Origin: UBA11891 sp049890035
Lineage (GTDB): Bacteria; Bacteroidota; Bacteroidia; Flavobacteriales; Flavobacteriaceae
NCBI GenBank assembly: GCA_049890035.1
Contig: JBMHCG010000023.1
Span: forward strand, 1 to 44,453
DNA length: 44,453 bases
Reading direction: 5' to 3'
Shown: piece by piece, positions 16,183 through 25,079 of the stretch
Position numbering within the stretch: the first letter of the stretch is position 1
Layout of the letters: every line of letters begins with the position of its first letter
The notes under the pieces: model-generated
Database searches by the model: none
Told to the model about the DNA's origin: nothing
The model's input: the letters and a program-made list of their open reading frames with translations, nothing else
Program-made: the position numbers and the translations under genes

Positions 16183-17748
16183 ATGTATGAAATTGCTACT
16201 TTAAAAAGTAAAAAACTACCTGAACTTCAAGAAATGGCCAAATCCCTTGGAGTGAAACGCATTACAGGCCTTAAAAAACTAGATCTGATTTATCAAATCA
16301 TTGATTTTATATCGGCCAATCCGCAAGCAATGGCTCCGACCCCTCAAAAACAAAAGGCCCCTGTGCCCGTTGCCAAGGCCCCGCAAAAGGAAAGAGTCAA
16401 TCAAGGAAAAAATAAAAAGGATAAAAAAATACAGGAAAACTCCACGGCAGCAAAAACAGTAGACACTTCTCAAACTGAAACAGTAGTAAAAAAAACAAAT
16501 TCGCCCCAACAAAACAATCCACAACAGCAACCACAAGGCAAAAACAAACACAAAAATCACCATAAAAAGCAAGGAAATGATCCCAATCACAACAAGGACC
16601 ACAGAAATCGATACCGTGAACCGGATTTCGAATTCGAGGGGATTATACAAACAGAAGGTGTTCTGGAAATGATGCCAGAAGGATATGGTTTTTTGCGATC
16701 GTCAGACTATAATTATCTCTCCTCCCCTGATGATGTGTATGTGTCACAATCACAAATTCGTTTGTTTGGACTCAAAACAGGAGACACTGTCCTGGGTACG
16801 GTTCGACCACCCAAAGAAGGTGAAAAATACTTCCCATTAATAAAAGTAGATAAACTAAACGGTTTGGATCCCAAAGTCGTTCGTGATCGCGTTTCTTTTG
16901 AACACTTGACTCCATTGTTTCCAGAAGAAAAATTCAAATTAGCCGACAAGCAGAGTACGATTTCTTCCCGAATTATTGATCTCTTCTCCCCTATTGGAAA
17001 GGGCCAAAGAGGGATGATTGTATCCCAACCAAAAACGGGAAAAACAATGCTACTTAAAGATATTGCCAATGCAATTGCAGCCAACCACCCAGAGGTATAT
17101 CAACTAATCTTATTGATTGATGAACGCCCCGAAGAAGTAACAGACATGCAACGTAATGTGGATGGTGAAGTGGTTGCTTCTACGTTCGACGAACCCGCAG
17201 AACGTCACGTTAAAGTCGCCAATATTGTACTGGAAAAAGCCAAACGATTGGTTGAATGCGGGCATGATGTTGTTATTTTGTTAGATTCCATAACCCGATT
17301 GGCTCGTGCGTACAATACGGTGCAACCAGCCTCCGGTAAAATTCTATCGGGGGGGGTTGATGCCAATGCACTACACCGCCCCAAGCGCTTCTTTGGTGCA
17401 GCAAGGAAAATTGAAAACGGAGGATCGCTATCAATCATCGCTACAGCCCTGACAGAAACTGGATCCAAAATGGATGAAGTAATCTTTGAAGAATTTAAAG
17501 GAACTGGAAATATGGAATTACAATTGGATCGCAGAATTGCCAATCGACGGATTTTCCCTGCCATTGATTTGGTATCCTCCAGTACACGTAGGGACGATCT
17601 TCTTCTGGATGAGAACACCATCCAACGCATGTGGATTATGCGTAAATACTTGGCAGATATGAATCCTGTGGAAGCAATGGAATTTATCAACGATCGCTTC
17701 AAAAGAACACAAAACAATGAAGAGTTTTTAATTTCTATGAATTCTTAA
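16183..17748 (+). CDS. rho: Transcription termination factor Rho
   Basis: A 521-aa hexameric RNA helicase that ends transcription. The N-terminal Rho domain (TLKSKKLPELQEMAKSLGV) is followed by a low-complexity insert rich in Lys, Asn, Gln and His (about residues 50-148). This is larger than in Escherichia coli Rho and typical of Bacteroidota. Then come the cold-shock-like RNA-binding domain (MPEGYGFLRS..YN) and the ATPase core with P-loop QPKTGKT, LIDERPEEVTDM and LLDSITRLARAYN. I chose the ATG at 16183, where homologues begin, over a TTG at 16111. A bidirectional terminator follows. Confidence 0.95.
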   Translation: MYEIATLKSKKLPELQEMAKSLGVKRITGLKKLDLIYQIIDFISANPQAMAPTPQKQKAPVPVAKAPQKERVNQGKNKKDKKIQENSTAAKTVDTSQTETVVKKTNSPQQNNPQQQPQGKNKHKNHHKKQGNDPNHNKDHRNRYREPDFEFEGIIQTEGVLEMMPEGYGFLRSSDYNYLSSPDDVYVSQSQIRLFGLKTGDTVLGTVRPPKEGEKYFPLIKVDKLNGLDPKVVRDRVSFEHLTPLFPEEKFKLADKQSTISSRIIDLFSPIGKGQRGMIVSQPKTGKTMLLKDIANAIAANHPEVYQLILLIDERPEEVTDMQRNVDGEVVASTFDEPAERHVKVANIVLEKAKRLVECGHDVVILLDSITRLARAYNTVQPASGKILSGGVDANALHRPKRFFGAARKIENGGSLSIIATALTETGSKMDEVIFEEFKGTGNMELQLDRRIANRRIFPAIDLVSSSTRRDDLLLDENTIQRMWIMRKYLADMNPVEAMEFINDRFKRTQNNEEFLISMNS

Positions 17749-17803
17749 AGAATCAACTGCCTTTACCAGGCTGAAACGGAGCCAAAACATCAATATAAAA
17801 ACA

Positions 17804-17835
17804 AAAAAAGCCTTACTATAGAGTAAGGCTTTTTT
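17804..17835. terminator. Bidirectional intrinsic terminator between rho and rpsT
   Basis: AAAAAAGCCTTAC pairs with GTAAGGCTTTTTT around a short loop, with an A-tract on one side and a T-tract on the other. It can end rho transcripts from the left and rpsT transcripts from the right. Confidence 0.85.
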
Positions 17836-17855
17836 ATAGTTTTGAAGCAAATGTT

Positions 17856-18107
17856 CTACAGAGAAGCTACGTGACGTGCTAACTTAGACTTTAAGTTCGC
17901 TGCTTTGTTGGCATGGATGATATTTTTCTTTGCCAATTTATCGACTAGTGAAACGACTTGAGGGAATAGCGTATCTGCTTCTTTTTTGTCTGTGAGTGCG
18001 CGTAGTTTGCGAACAGCATTACGAGCAGTTTTGTGTTGAAAACGGTTTCTCAGACGTTTTCTTTCATTGGATCGGATGCGTTTAATTGCCGATTTGTGAT
18101 TTGCCAT
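17856..18107 (-). CDS. rpsT: 30S ribosomal protein S20
   Basis: An 83-aa basic protein, MANHKSAIKRIRSNERKR, with the Lys/Arg-rich helices of S20, which binds 16S rRNA early in small-subunit assembly. It is full length. It lies 16 bases downstream of tRNA-Glu with no terminator between, so both are probably made from the promoter at 18235-18264. Confidence 0.97.
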   Translation of the reverse strand: MANHKSAIKRIRSNERKRLRNRFQHKTARNAVRKLRALTDKKEADTLFPQVVSLVDKLAKKNIIHANKAANLKSKLARHVASL

Positions 18108-18123
18108 ACAAACAATTTTTAAG

Positions 18124-18195
18124 TAGCCCGTAGGGGAATCGAACCCCTCTTTCCAGGATGAAAACCTGGCGTCCTAACCGATAGACGAACGGGCC
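18124..18195 (-). tRNA. tRNA-Glu (TTC anticodon)
   Basis: The reverse complement GGCCCGTTCGTCTATCGG... folds into a cloverleaf. Anticodon stem CCAGG/CCTGG encloses TTTTCAT, giving anticodon TTC (Glu). The T arm is AGGGG TTCGATT CCCCT. G1 pairs with T72 by wobble and the discriminator is A73. No CCA is encoded. Confidence 0.95.
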
Positions 18196-18234
18196 AATAT
18201 GCGTCAGTGTTATACCTTTTGCACTTTAGCGCAG

Positions 18235-18264
18235 CAAAAATAGTCCTTTTTTACTGCTTACCAA
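18235..18264 (-). promoter_or_regulatory. Promoter of tRNA-Glu and rpsT
   Basis: On the minus strand, TTG (18264-18262), 19 bases, then TATTTTTG (18242-18235). Both elements and their spacing match the Bacteroidota sigma-A-type consensus. The start would be near 18229, about 34 bases before the tRNA. Confidence 0.7.
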
Positions 18265-18281
18265 AACCCTGTGAAAAATTT

Positions 18282-19760
18282 TTAATAGGCTTTCGCAAAA
18301 AGCACACGTCGCTTGGACGGTTTACCTGAATAGATACAGTAACCCTCTTGGGTATCTGCCTGTAATGGAATGCAACGAATAGTGGCTTTCGTTTCCTTTT
18401 TTATGGCTTCTTCCGTTGCTGTTGTACCATCCCAATAGGCGGATAAAAATCCACCTTTGGTCTCAAGTAGTTCCTTAAAGGTGATATAATCGTTCACTTC
18501 GGTGGTGTGTTCAGCTCGATATGCTTTGGCTTTTTCAAACAGTTGTTGTTGCATTTCAGCCAACAGTTCGTGGATGTGTGTGGATACATCCGACAGTTTG
18601 ACGGTTCTTTTTTCTAGGGTATCCCGTCGGGCCAATTCCACTTGTTCGTTTTCCAAATCTCTAGGACCAATAGCCAAACGAATCGGAACACCTTTCATTT
18701 CGTACTCGTTAAACTTATAACCCGGCTTAAATGCATCCCGATTGTCAAATTCTACAGAAATGCCCTGCGCTTGAAGTTCTGTTTTAATTTGTTCTGCAAC
18801 ACCCGATATAGCAGCGCGCTGTTCTTCGGACTTGTATATGGGGACGATGCCAACTTGTATGGGAGCCAGATTGGGTGGTAAAACCAATCCGTTGTCATCA
18901 CTATGAGTCATAATAAGGGCACCCATCAACCGTGTAGAAACACCCCATGAAGTAGCCCAAACATAATCCAATCCACCTTCTTTATTAGCAAACTTAACAT
19001 CAAAAGCTTTGGCAAAATTTTGACCTAGAAAATGTGAAGTTCCAGCTTGGAGAGCCTTGCCGTCTTGCATCAAAGCCTCGATGCAAAATGTTTCTTCTGC
19101 CCCAGCAAAACGTTCAGAAGGTGATTTTAAACCTTGAATGACAGGGATAGCCAAAAAGTTTTCAACAAAGTCAGCATAGACTTGATTCATTTGTTTGGCT
19201 TCGGCCAAAGCTTCTTCTTTTGTTTCATGCGCGGTATGCCCTTCTTGCCATAAAAACTCAGCCGTACGAAGAAACAAACGAGTCCGCATCTCCCAACGAA
19301 CAACATTAGCCCATTGATTCAGTAAGATGGGAAGGTCCCGATAGGACTGAATCCAATTTTTATAAGTGCTCCATATAATCGCCTCGCTGGTTGGGCGCAC
19401 AACCAACTCTTCTTCTAATTTGGCTTCAGGATCAACGCGAAGTTTACCCGGATTCTCAGGATCATTCGTCAAACGATAATGGGTCACGACAGCGCATTCT
19501 TTGGCAAATCCCTCTGCATTTTTTTCCTCAGCTTCAAAAAGACTTTTCGGAACAAACAAGGGAAAATAGGCGTTTTGGTGTCCTGTTGCTTTGAACATTT
19601 TGTCGAGTTCAGCTTGCATTTTTTCCCAAATGGCATATCCATAGGGTTTGATGATCATACAGCCACGAACGGCAGAATTTTCTGCCAAATTGGCTTTGAC
19701 AACCAATTCGTTATACCATTTGGAATAATCTTCATTGCGTGGGGTTAATTTTTTTGCCAT
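18282..19760 (-). CDS. proS: Prolyl-tRNA synthetase (archaeal/eukaryotic-like type)
   Basis: A 492-aa class II synthetase charging tRNA-Pro. The class II motifs are visible (PTSEAIIWSTYKNWIQSYRDLPILLNQWANVVRWE and TRLFLRTAEFLWQEGHTAH). The short form without the bacterial INS editing domain, with a C-terminal zinc-domain-like extension ending KRRVLFAKAY, marks the archaeal-type ProS usual in Bacteroidota. The ATG at 19760 gives MAKKLTPRNEDYSKWYNEL, the family start; an upstream in-frame extension has no support. Divergent from the lipoprotein gene at 19851. Confidence 0.95.
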   Translation of the reverse strand: MAKKLTPRNEDYSKWYNELVVKANLAENSAVRGCMIIKPYGYAIWEKMQAELDKMFKATGHQNAYFPLFVPKSLFEAEEKNAEGFAKECAVVTHYRLTNDPENPGKLRVDPEAKLEEELVVRPTSEAIIWSTYKNWIQSYRDLPILLNQWANVVRWEMRTRLFLRTAEFLWQEGHTAHETKEEALAEAKQMNQVYADFVENFLAIPVIQGLKSPSERFAGAEETFCIEALMQDGKALQAGTSHFLGQNFAKAFDVKFANKEGGLDYVWATSWGVSTRLMGALIMTHSDDNGLVLPPNLAPIQVGIVPIYKSEEQRAAISGVAEQIKTELQAQGISVEFDNRDAFKPGYKFNEYEMKGVPIRLAIGPRDLENEQVELARRDTLEKRTVKLSDVSTHIHELLAEMQQQLFEKAKAYRAEHTTEVNDYITFKELLETKGGFLSAYWDGTTATEEAIKKETKATIRCIPLQADTQEGYCIYSGKPSKRRVLFAKAY

Positions 19761-19850
19761 AAAATTTTTGGCACAACTTTTGCCAATTATTAAGTAAGTA
19801 ATAGAAGAGCACAAAACTACTATTTTTTGGCTCTTCGTAAAAAGAATATC

Positions 19851-21044
19851 ATGGAAGCACGAAAAAAAACAAATCAACTGAGAATTTTATGGGTATCTGG
19901 AATGGCTGTTTTAATCCTTGGATGTGGTTCTTTTCAAGGTGTTTCCTATTATCAAAGTGATGGGATTTACAATACCACAGCGGAACCTCAGGAAACGGCT
20001 CAAACTACAGCCGTTCGAGTTCCTTCAACTTCGAATACTCTGGTGCAACAACCCGAAAAAAGACAGGACAACTATTACCAAAACTACTTTCAAAACCTTA
20101 GTGATGAATATACCTCTTCACCAACTAATAATGAGGTATTTGTTGATGTTGACGGATACAGTAGTGGTGCTGTAAACAACCAACCTTGGGGTTCCCAGCC
20201 TACAAAAACAGAAATCTATCTCATACAAAACCGACCTTACAATCCGTATTTTTTCAATTCTGGATGGGGATGGGGTTGGAATCGTTTTGACTTTTTGATG
20301 TACAATCACCCCTGGGGCGGTTTCGGTCAATGGGGTTGGGGTGCACAGCCCTACTGGGGATGGGCAGGTTTGAATGCCTTTTACTCGCCATTTTGGGGAG
20401 GATTTTACAATCCCTATCGATTTTATAATCCCTATCGATTTTACAACCCGTACCGTTTTCGTTCCCGTTATTTCCGTAATAATAACAGCCGATGGAATAA
20501 TCGATGGGCAGAAACACAACAGCGATACAGTCGAGTAGCCAGCCAACGCGGGGAAAAAACGTATCGAAGTACTCGGGATTCAAATGATCGAGCCTATACA
20601 GAAAGAAAAAATGAAAACTCGTCCGCTCAAAATAAAAGCGCACGGGTACAGTACAACGTTGGCAGAAACCTTTATTCCATCGGTTATGATCGAATTCCCG
20701 CCAATCTTGGAAGGATCCGAAACAACATCTCTTCACTGAATATTAGTGGGCGTTCCCAAAACATAAATTATCGTTCTGGGCAAAATGCTACAATCCGAAA
20801 CAACGTGCGGACCAAACCAAGTGGTGACCAAGGGACAAACAGATACAATCAAGGACGAAAAAGAAATTCAAATTCCTATGACAGAGGCTACACCCCTTCT
20901 AACAACAATCGATCGTATCGTTCCAATCGATCCTACAGTACACCCAGAAACAATACACGGTCCTACAGTTCACCGAACTCCAGTAGTAGAGGCCGATCTT
21001 CTGGAGGACGTAGCAGTGGAAGAAACCAGAGTCGATCTCGATAA
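19851..21044 (+). CDS. Low-complexity aromatic/Gly-rich then Arg/Ser/Asn-rich lipoprotein
   Basis: A 397-aa predicted lipoprotein (signal peptide ending LILGC, Cys25). After a Thr/Gln-rich region, residues about 135-205 are very rich in Trp, Gly, Tyr, Phe and Pro (GWGWNRF, GGFGQWGWG). They end in three copies of YNPYRF encoded by 18-base tandem repeats (20406-20459). The rest is rich in Arg, Ser, Asn and Tyr. No catalytic domain is visible; it may be a disordered envelope or surface protein. I chose the ATG at 19851 over an upstream TTG. It ends nine bases before the FadL-like gene, so both probably form an operon. Confidence 0.75.
   Translation: MEARKKTNQLRILWVSGMAVLILGCGSFQGVSYYQSDGIYNTTAEPQETAQTTAVRVPSTSNTLVQQPEKRQDNYYQNYFQNLSDEYTSSPTNNEVFVDVDGYSSGAVNNQPWGSQPTKTEIYLIQNRPYNPYFFNSGWGWGWNRFDFLMYNHPWGGFGQWGWGAQPYWGWAGLNAFYSPFWGGFYNPYRFYNPYRFYNPYRFRSRYFRNNNSRWNNRWAETQQRYSRVASQRGEKTYRSTRDSNDRAYTERKNENSSAQNKSARVQYNVGRNLYSIGYDRIPANLGRIRNNISSLNISGRSQNINYRSGQNATIRNNVRTKPSGDQGTNRYNQGRKRNSNSYDRGYTPSNNNRSYRSNRSYSTPRNNTRSYSSPNSSSRGRSSGGRSSGRNQSRSR
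20406..20459 (+). repeat. 18-base tandem repeat, three copies, coding
   Basis: Units at 20406-20423, 20424-20441 and 20442-20459 each encode YNPYRF. The first two differ by one base and the third has diverged at several third positions, so selection on the peptide is likely. Confidence 0.9.
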
Positions 21045-21053
21045 TTTTTTTCT

Positions 21054-22568
21054 ATGAAAATCATCCTCAAGCTTGCACTCCTACTCGTGGGTAATTTTGT
21101 GCATGCGCAATCAGTCACAGATGCCTTTTTGTTTACGCAAGAAGATCTTAACGGCACCGCTCGGTACACGGGAATGGCAGGAGCTTTTGGTGCCCTGGGT
21201 GGCGATTTGTCTGCCATAGCTGACAACCCTGCAGCCGCCAGTGTTTTTGCTTTTTCTGAAATGGGAATTAGTTCTTTTTTCACTTCCAATGAAACCACAG
21301 CGAGCTATTTTTCAACTCAGACACAAAACAATTTCAATCAATTGCGACTCCACCAATTTGGGATGGTATTTACTCTAAAAAATACGGATACCAATAGTGA
21401 TTGGTCCAAAATCGCCTTTGCTTTTAATTCCAAACGAGTTGCCGATTTTTCTAACAAAAGCAATGCATATGGAACCAATCCAAATAAATCTCTAGGAGAT
21501 TACTTTACCCATTATGCGGATGGTTTGCCGCTTAATAACATTGAAGTTTTTGAAGATGAAACCATTCCGGATATTTATGAGTACTTAGGCAATGAATTTG
21601 GGTACGCTGCACAACAAGCATTTCTAGGTTATCAAGCCTATGTCATCAATCCCATATCGGATACTGAAAACAACACAAAATATCAATCCAACCTTGCTCC
21701 AGGGAGTGTTCTTCATGATTGGGTGTACCGACAACAGGGACACCACCAAAAATATAATTTTACCTTCAGCACGCAATATCGATCGCTGTTAAATTTAGGT
21801 GTTTCTCTTAACTCACATCAGTATGAATATGAGCAACATGATGCGTTAACAGAAGTATCGAATGAACCTTCAAGTGTATTACAACAAACCCATTTTAAAA
21901 ACCAGCTTAATACCGAAGGGAGTGGAATTTCTGTGCAAGTGGGATTGATAGCAAAAGTATCCAATGCCATTCGCTTAGGGCTTAGTTACGACAGTCCTCT
22001 TTATCTGCGCTTTGAAGAAGAAGGCTCCCAATATTTGGAAACAGAAGGGTTTCTTAATAACGAGCGTATCACAACCATAGTCAATCCAGAAGTAATCAAT
22101 AGGTTTCCCCAGTATCGAATGCAACTTCCCTCCAAACTAACTGCCAGCATTGCTTTTGTATTTCAGAAAAGGGGTTTGATGAGTATGAGTTACAGTTATC
22201 GAGATATTAGCAATACACAATTTGACACCGACTCACAGGCTTCCTATCTGGGTGGCTTAAATGCGACACTGCAACAGCAGTTGGATGCCCAATCTGTTTT
22301 GCGAATTGGTACAGAGTGGCGTACAGGACGATTTCTATGGCAAGCGGGATTTTACAATGCAGACAGTGGCCTACGAAACGTGAACAAAAAAAATCATGCC
22401 TACACTACGGGCGTTCAATTCGATTTGGGTGGCAATTTAATTGGTGCGAGTTGGGTTTTCAATAGACAGTATACAGAACGAGTTTTATACCCTGCAGGAT
22501 TGACAAGTAAAGTGGGACTGGAGAAAAACAGTAATCAATTGTTCTTTACTTACCTATTTAAATTGTAG
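21054..22568 (+). CDS. OmpP1/FadL-type outer-membrane beta-barrel protein
   Basis: A 504-aa protein with signal peptide MKIILKLALLLVGNFVHAQ. The N-terminal stretch AFLFTQEDLNGTARYTGMAGAFGALGGDLSAIADNPAA is the hallmark of the OMPP1/FadL/TodX-like and PorV-like family in Bacteroidota. Alternating hydrophobic strands follow, ending with a C-terminal phenylalanine-containing strand (QLFFTYLFKL). Family members carry hydrophobic molecules across the outer membrane or, as PorV, act in type IX secretion; which applies here is not clear. Co-oriented and nine bases downstream of the low-complexity lipoprotein gene. Confidence 0.85.
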   Translation: MKIILKLALLLVGNFVHAQSVTDAFLFTQEDLNGTARYTGMAGAFGALGGDLSAIADNPAAASVFAFSEMGISSFFTSNETTASYFSTQTQNNFNQLRLHQFGMVFTLKNTDTNSDWSKIAFAFNSKRVADFSNKSNAYGTNPNKSLGDYFTHYADGLPLNNIEVFEDETIPDIYEYLGNEFGYAAQQAFLGYQAYVINPISDTENNTKYQSNLAPGSVLHDWVYRQQGHHQKYNFTFSTQYRSLLNLGVSLNSHQYEYEQHDALTEVSNEPSSVLQQTHFKNQLNTEGSGISVQVGLIAKVSNAIRLGLSYDSPLYLRFEEEGSQYLETEGFLNNERITTIVNPEVINRFPQYRMQLPSKLTASIAFVFQKRGLMSMSYSYRDISNTQFDTDSQASYLGGLNATLQQQLDAQSVLRIGTEWRTGRFLWQAGFYNADSGLRNVNKKNHAYTTGVQFDLGGNLIGASWVFNRQYTERVLYPAGLTSKVGLEKNSNQLFFTYLFKL

Positions 22569-22569
22569 G

Positions 22570-22599
22570 GCATCCTCGCTTACTCGGGTGCTCGTTTTT
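22570..22599 (+). terminator. Probable intrinsic terminator after the barrel gene
   Basis: GCATCC pairs with GGGTGC (one G-T pair) around a loop of about ten bases, followed by TCGTTTTTG. The stem is short, so strength is uncertain. Confidence 0.45.
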
Positions 22600-22611
22600 G
22601 CAATAAATCCC

Positions 22612-22619
22612 TACCTTTG
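22612..22619 (+). promoter_or_regulatory. Candidate -7 element (TACCTTTG) for folE
   Basis: A perfect TAnnTTTG match, with the ATG of folE 16 bases after it. The nearest TTG (22598-22600) is only 11 bases upstream, closer than usual. Confidence 0.5.
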
Positions 22620-22634
22620 TCGGAGTTTTACACT

Positions 22635-23315
22635 ATGAAAATAGAAAAAGTTATTAGTCCTTTAGATCATGATCTTGAAAACGATCATTTGTCCAGTGCC
22701 TTGGATACCCCTTTGCGAACTGATGCCTTCGCTCTCAATGATCAAGAAAAAATTGATCGTATCCAGAAAAACATCAGAGAAATATTATTGACACTTGGCA
22801 TGGATTTAACTGATGACAGTTTACAAGGAACCCCGAAAAGGGTCGCTAAAATGTTTGTCAAAGAGCTTTTTGGCGGGCTCCATCCCGATCGTCGTCCGAG
22901 CTTGTCAACATTTGACAATAAATACAAGTATAACGAAATGTTAGTGGAAAAAAATATCACCCTATATTCCACTTGTGAACATCATTTACTCCCTATTGTT
23001 GGTAAAGCCCATGTTGCATACATATCGAACGGAACAGTAGTTGGTCTTTCCAAAATGAATCGTATTGTAGACTATTATGCCAAGCGACCGCAAGTACAAG
23101 AACGCCTAAACCGGCAAATTGTAAAGGAACTACAAGAGGCTCTCAAAACAGAAAACGTTGCTTGTGTCATTGATGCCAAACATTTATGTGTTAATTCAAG
23201 AGGGATCAAGGATATTAGTAGTAGTACGGTAACAGGTGAATTTGGCGGGGTCTTTAAAGAAGAAGCCCGTAAAAATGAATTTCTAAAATACCTACAACTC
23301 GAGACGGAATTTTAA
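22635..23315 (+). CDS. folE: GTP cyclohydrolase I
   Basis: A 226-aa enzyme that turns GTP into dihydroneopterin triphosphate, the first step of folate and pterin synthesis. The zinc ligands and active site are visible in TLYSTCEHHLLPIVGKAHV and in AKHLCVNSRGIKD; the family KMNRIVDYYAKRPQVQERL helix is present. I chose the ATG at 22635 because the upstream in-frame TTG (22617) lies in the -7 element. The stop overlaps the cysS start by one base (TAATG), and the genes downstream continue as an operon. Confidence 0.95.
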   Translation: MKIEKVISPLDHDLENDHLSSALDTPLRTDAFALNDQEKIDRIQKNIREILLTLGMDLTDDSLQGTPKRVAKMFVKELFGGLHPDRRPSLSTFDNKYKYNEMLVEKNITLYSTCEHHLLPIVGKAHVAYISNGTVVGLSKMNRIVDYYAKRPQVQERLNRQIVKELQEALKTENVACVIDAKHLCVNSRGIKDISSSTVTGEFGGVFKEEARKNEFLKYLQLETEF

Positions 23316-24790
23316 TGGACTCACAACTGCATGTCTACAATTCGCTTAGTGGGAAGAAAGAACATTTCAAACCCTTAACTGAGGGCTATGTGGGTATGTA
23401 TGTATGCGGTCCAACCGTTTACAGCAACGTCCATTTGGGCAATTGCCGAACCTTTATTTCATTTGACATAGTCTACCGGTATTTACGTTATTTGAATTAT
23501 CAAGTCCGATATGTTCGAAACATAACCGATGCGGGACACCTAGAAAATGATGAAGATGTAGGTGAAGACCGGATTGCAAAAAAGGCACGCATAGAGAAAA
23601 TTGAACCTATGGAGGTCGTTCAGCGGTATACTGTTGATTTCCATCAAACCTTAAATCTACTGAACAACTTACCCCCTAGTATAGAACCTACTGCCACTGG
23701 CCATATTATTGAGCAAATTGAAATTATCAAAGAAATTTTGGCTGCTGGTTATGCCTATGAAATCAATGGTTCTGTTTATTTTGATGTGCTACGCTTCAAC
23801 AAAGACCAACGCTATGGTAAACTGAGTGGCAGAAATATTGAAGATTTGATCCACAATACCAGAAGTTTGGACGGACAAAGCGACAAAAAAAATCCACAAG
23901 ACTTTGCACTTTGGAAAAAAGCGGAGCCACAACACATCATGCGTTGGCCCGCGCCCTGGAGCGACGGATTCCCAGGTTGGCATCTGGAGTGTACTGCAAT
24001 GAGTACCAAATATTTAGGAGAACAATTTGATATTCACGGTGGTGGTATGGATTTGAAATTCCCACACCACGAATGTGAAATTGCACAAGCCGAAGCGGTC
24101 AATAAAAAATCCCCTGTGACGTATTGGATCCATGCCAATATGCTGACGCTCAACGGAAAAAAAATGGCGAAATCTACAGGTAACAACATATTGCCCAATG
24201 AAATATTTACAGGGGAAAATACACTGTTTTCCAAGCCTTATTCCCCCAGTGTTGTTCGCTTTTTTATTTTACAAGCGCATTACAGAAGTATTTTGGATAT
24301 CAGCGAAAAAGCACTTCAAGCATCGGAAAAGGGATATCAGCGTTTGATGGAAAGTTACCAACAATTGCAAACACTTTCGGTAAGCAGCTCGGGAGCATTT
24401 GATTTGCAACGATGGAAAGACGACTGCCATCGGGCAATGAATGATGACTTCAACACCCCAATCCTAATTGCGAAGCTATTTGATGCTGCTAAATTTATTA
24501 ACAGTGTCAGCAACGGTTTACAAACCCTTGATGCCAAACAAAAAGACGATTTACTTCACTACATGAAATCTTTTCTCTTTGATGTACTGGGGTTGGAATT
24601 ACCGAATACCCATCAGAACAATTCGAACGAAAAATTAGAACACGCTATAGAATTGCTCATACAATTACGCAATGAAGCACGCATAAATAAAGATTACACT
24701 TTATCTGATCAAATACGGGATGGATTGCATGCCATTGGTGTACAACTTAAGGATACCCAAGAAGGAACGGCTTTCACATTGGATAAATGA
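23315..24790 (+). CDS. cysS: Cysteinyl-tRNA synthetase
   Basis: A 491-aa class I synthetase that charges tRNA-Cys. The HIGH-type motif appears as VHLGN in MYVCGPTVYSNVHLGNCRT, and the KMSKS motif as KMAKSTGN. Zinc-site residues are in the N-terminal Cys (YVCGPT) and in HLECTAMS/HHECEIAQ. The C-terminal helical anticodon-binding domain ends with LRNEARINKDYTLSDQIRDGL. The ends overlap folE by one base and yidD by four bases, which suggests one transcript. Confidence 0.95.
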   Translation: MDSQLHVYNSLSGKKEHFKPLTEGYVGMYVCGPTVYSNVHLGNCRTFISFDIVYRYLRYLNYQVRYVRNITDAGHLENDEDVGEDRIAKKARIEKIEPMEVVQRYTVDFHQTLNLLNNLPPSIEPTATGHIIEQIEIIKEILAAGYAYEINGSVYFDVLRFNKDQRYGKLSGRNIEDLIHNTRSLDGQSDKKNPQDFALWKKAEPQHIMRWPAPWSDGFPGWHLECTAMSTKYLGEQFDIHGGGMDLKFPHHECEIAQAEAVNKKSPVTYWIHANMLTLNGKKMAKSTGNNILPNEIFTGENTLFSKPYSPSVVRFFILQAHYRSILDISEKALQASEKGYQRLMESYQQLQTLSVSSSGAFDLQRWKDDCHRAMNDDFNTPILIAKLFDAAKFINSVSNGLQTLDAKQKDDLLHYMKSFLFDVLGLELPNTHQNNSNEKLEHAIELLIQLRNEARINKDYTLSDQIRDGLHAIGVQLKDTQEGTAFTLDK

Positions 24791-25017
24791 AATTTTTTAA
24801 GAAAATTACAACGGCTCCGTTCTTACTCCTTATTCAATTCTATCAACATCTTATTTCCCCTCTAATTCCTCCCAGTTGTCGATACACACCCAGCTGTTCT
24901 CAATACAGTAAGGAAGCACTTATCAAACACGGTCTCTGGAAAGGAGGACAATTGGCGATCAAACGCATTTGTTCGTGCCATCCATGGGGAGGTTCAGGAT
25001 ACGATCCTGTTCCCTAA
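24787..25017 (+). CDS. yidD: Membrane protein insertion efficiency factor YidD
   Basis: A 76-aa membrane-associated protein implicated in insertion of membrane proteins by YidC. It has the amphipathic N-terminus (LLIQFYQHLISPLIPPSCRYTPSCSQY), the conserved cysteines and the C-terminal GGSGYDPVP. Its ATG overlaps the cysS stop (ATGA). Confidence 0.93.
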   Translation: MKFFKKITTAPFLLLIQFYQHLISPLIPPSCRYTPSCSQYSKEALIKHGLWKGGQLAIKRICSCHPWGGSGYDPVP

Positions 25018-25079
25018 TTTTCAATCCATACTTCCCATGAATTTGCGTACATTTAGAGCATCTAAATAGAAACCGCACC

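Noticed and set aside
17205..17717. Long open frame antisense to rho
   Set aside because: It is a mirror of a strongly conserved coding region; the translated sequence has no recognisable domain and no promoter or start context.
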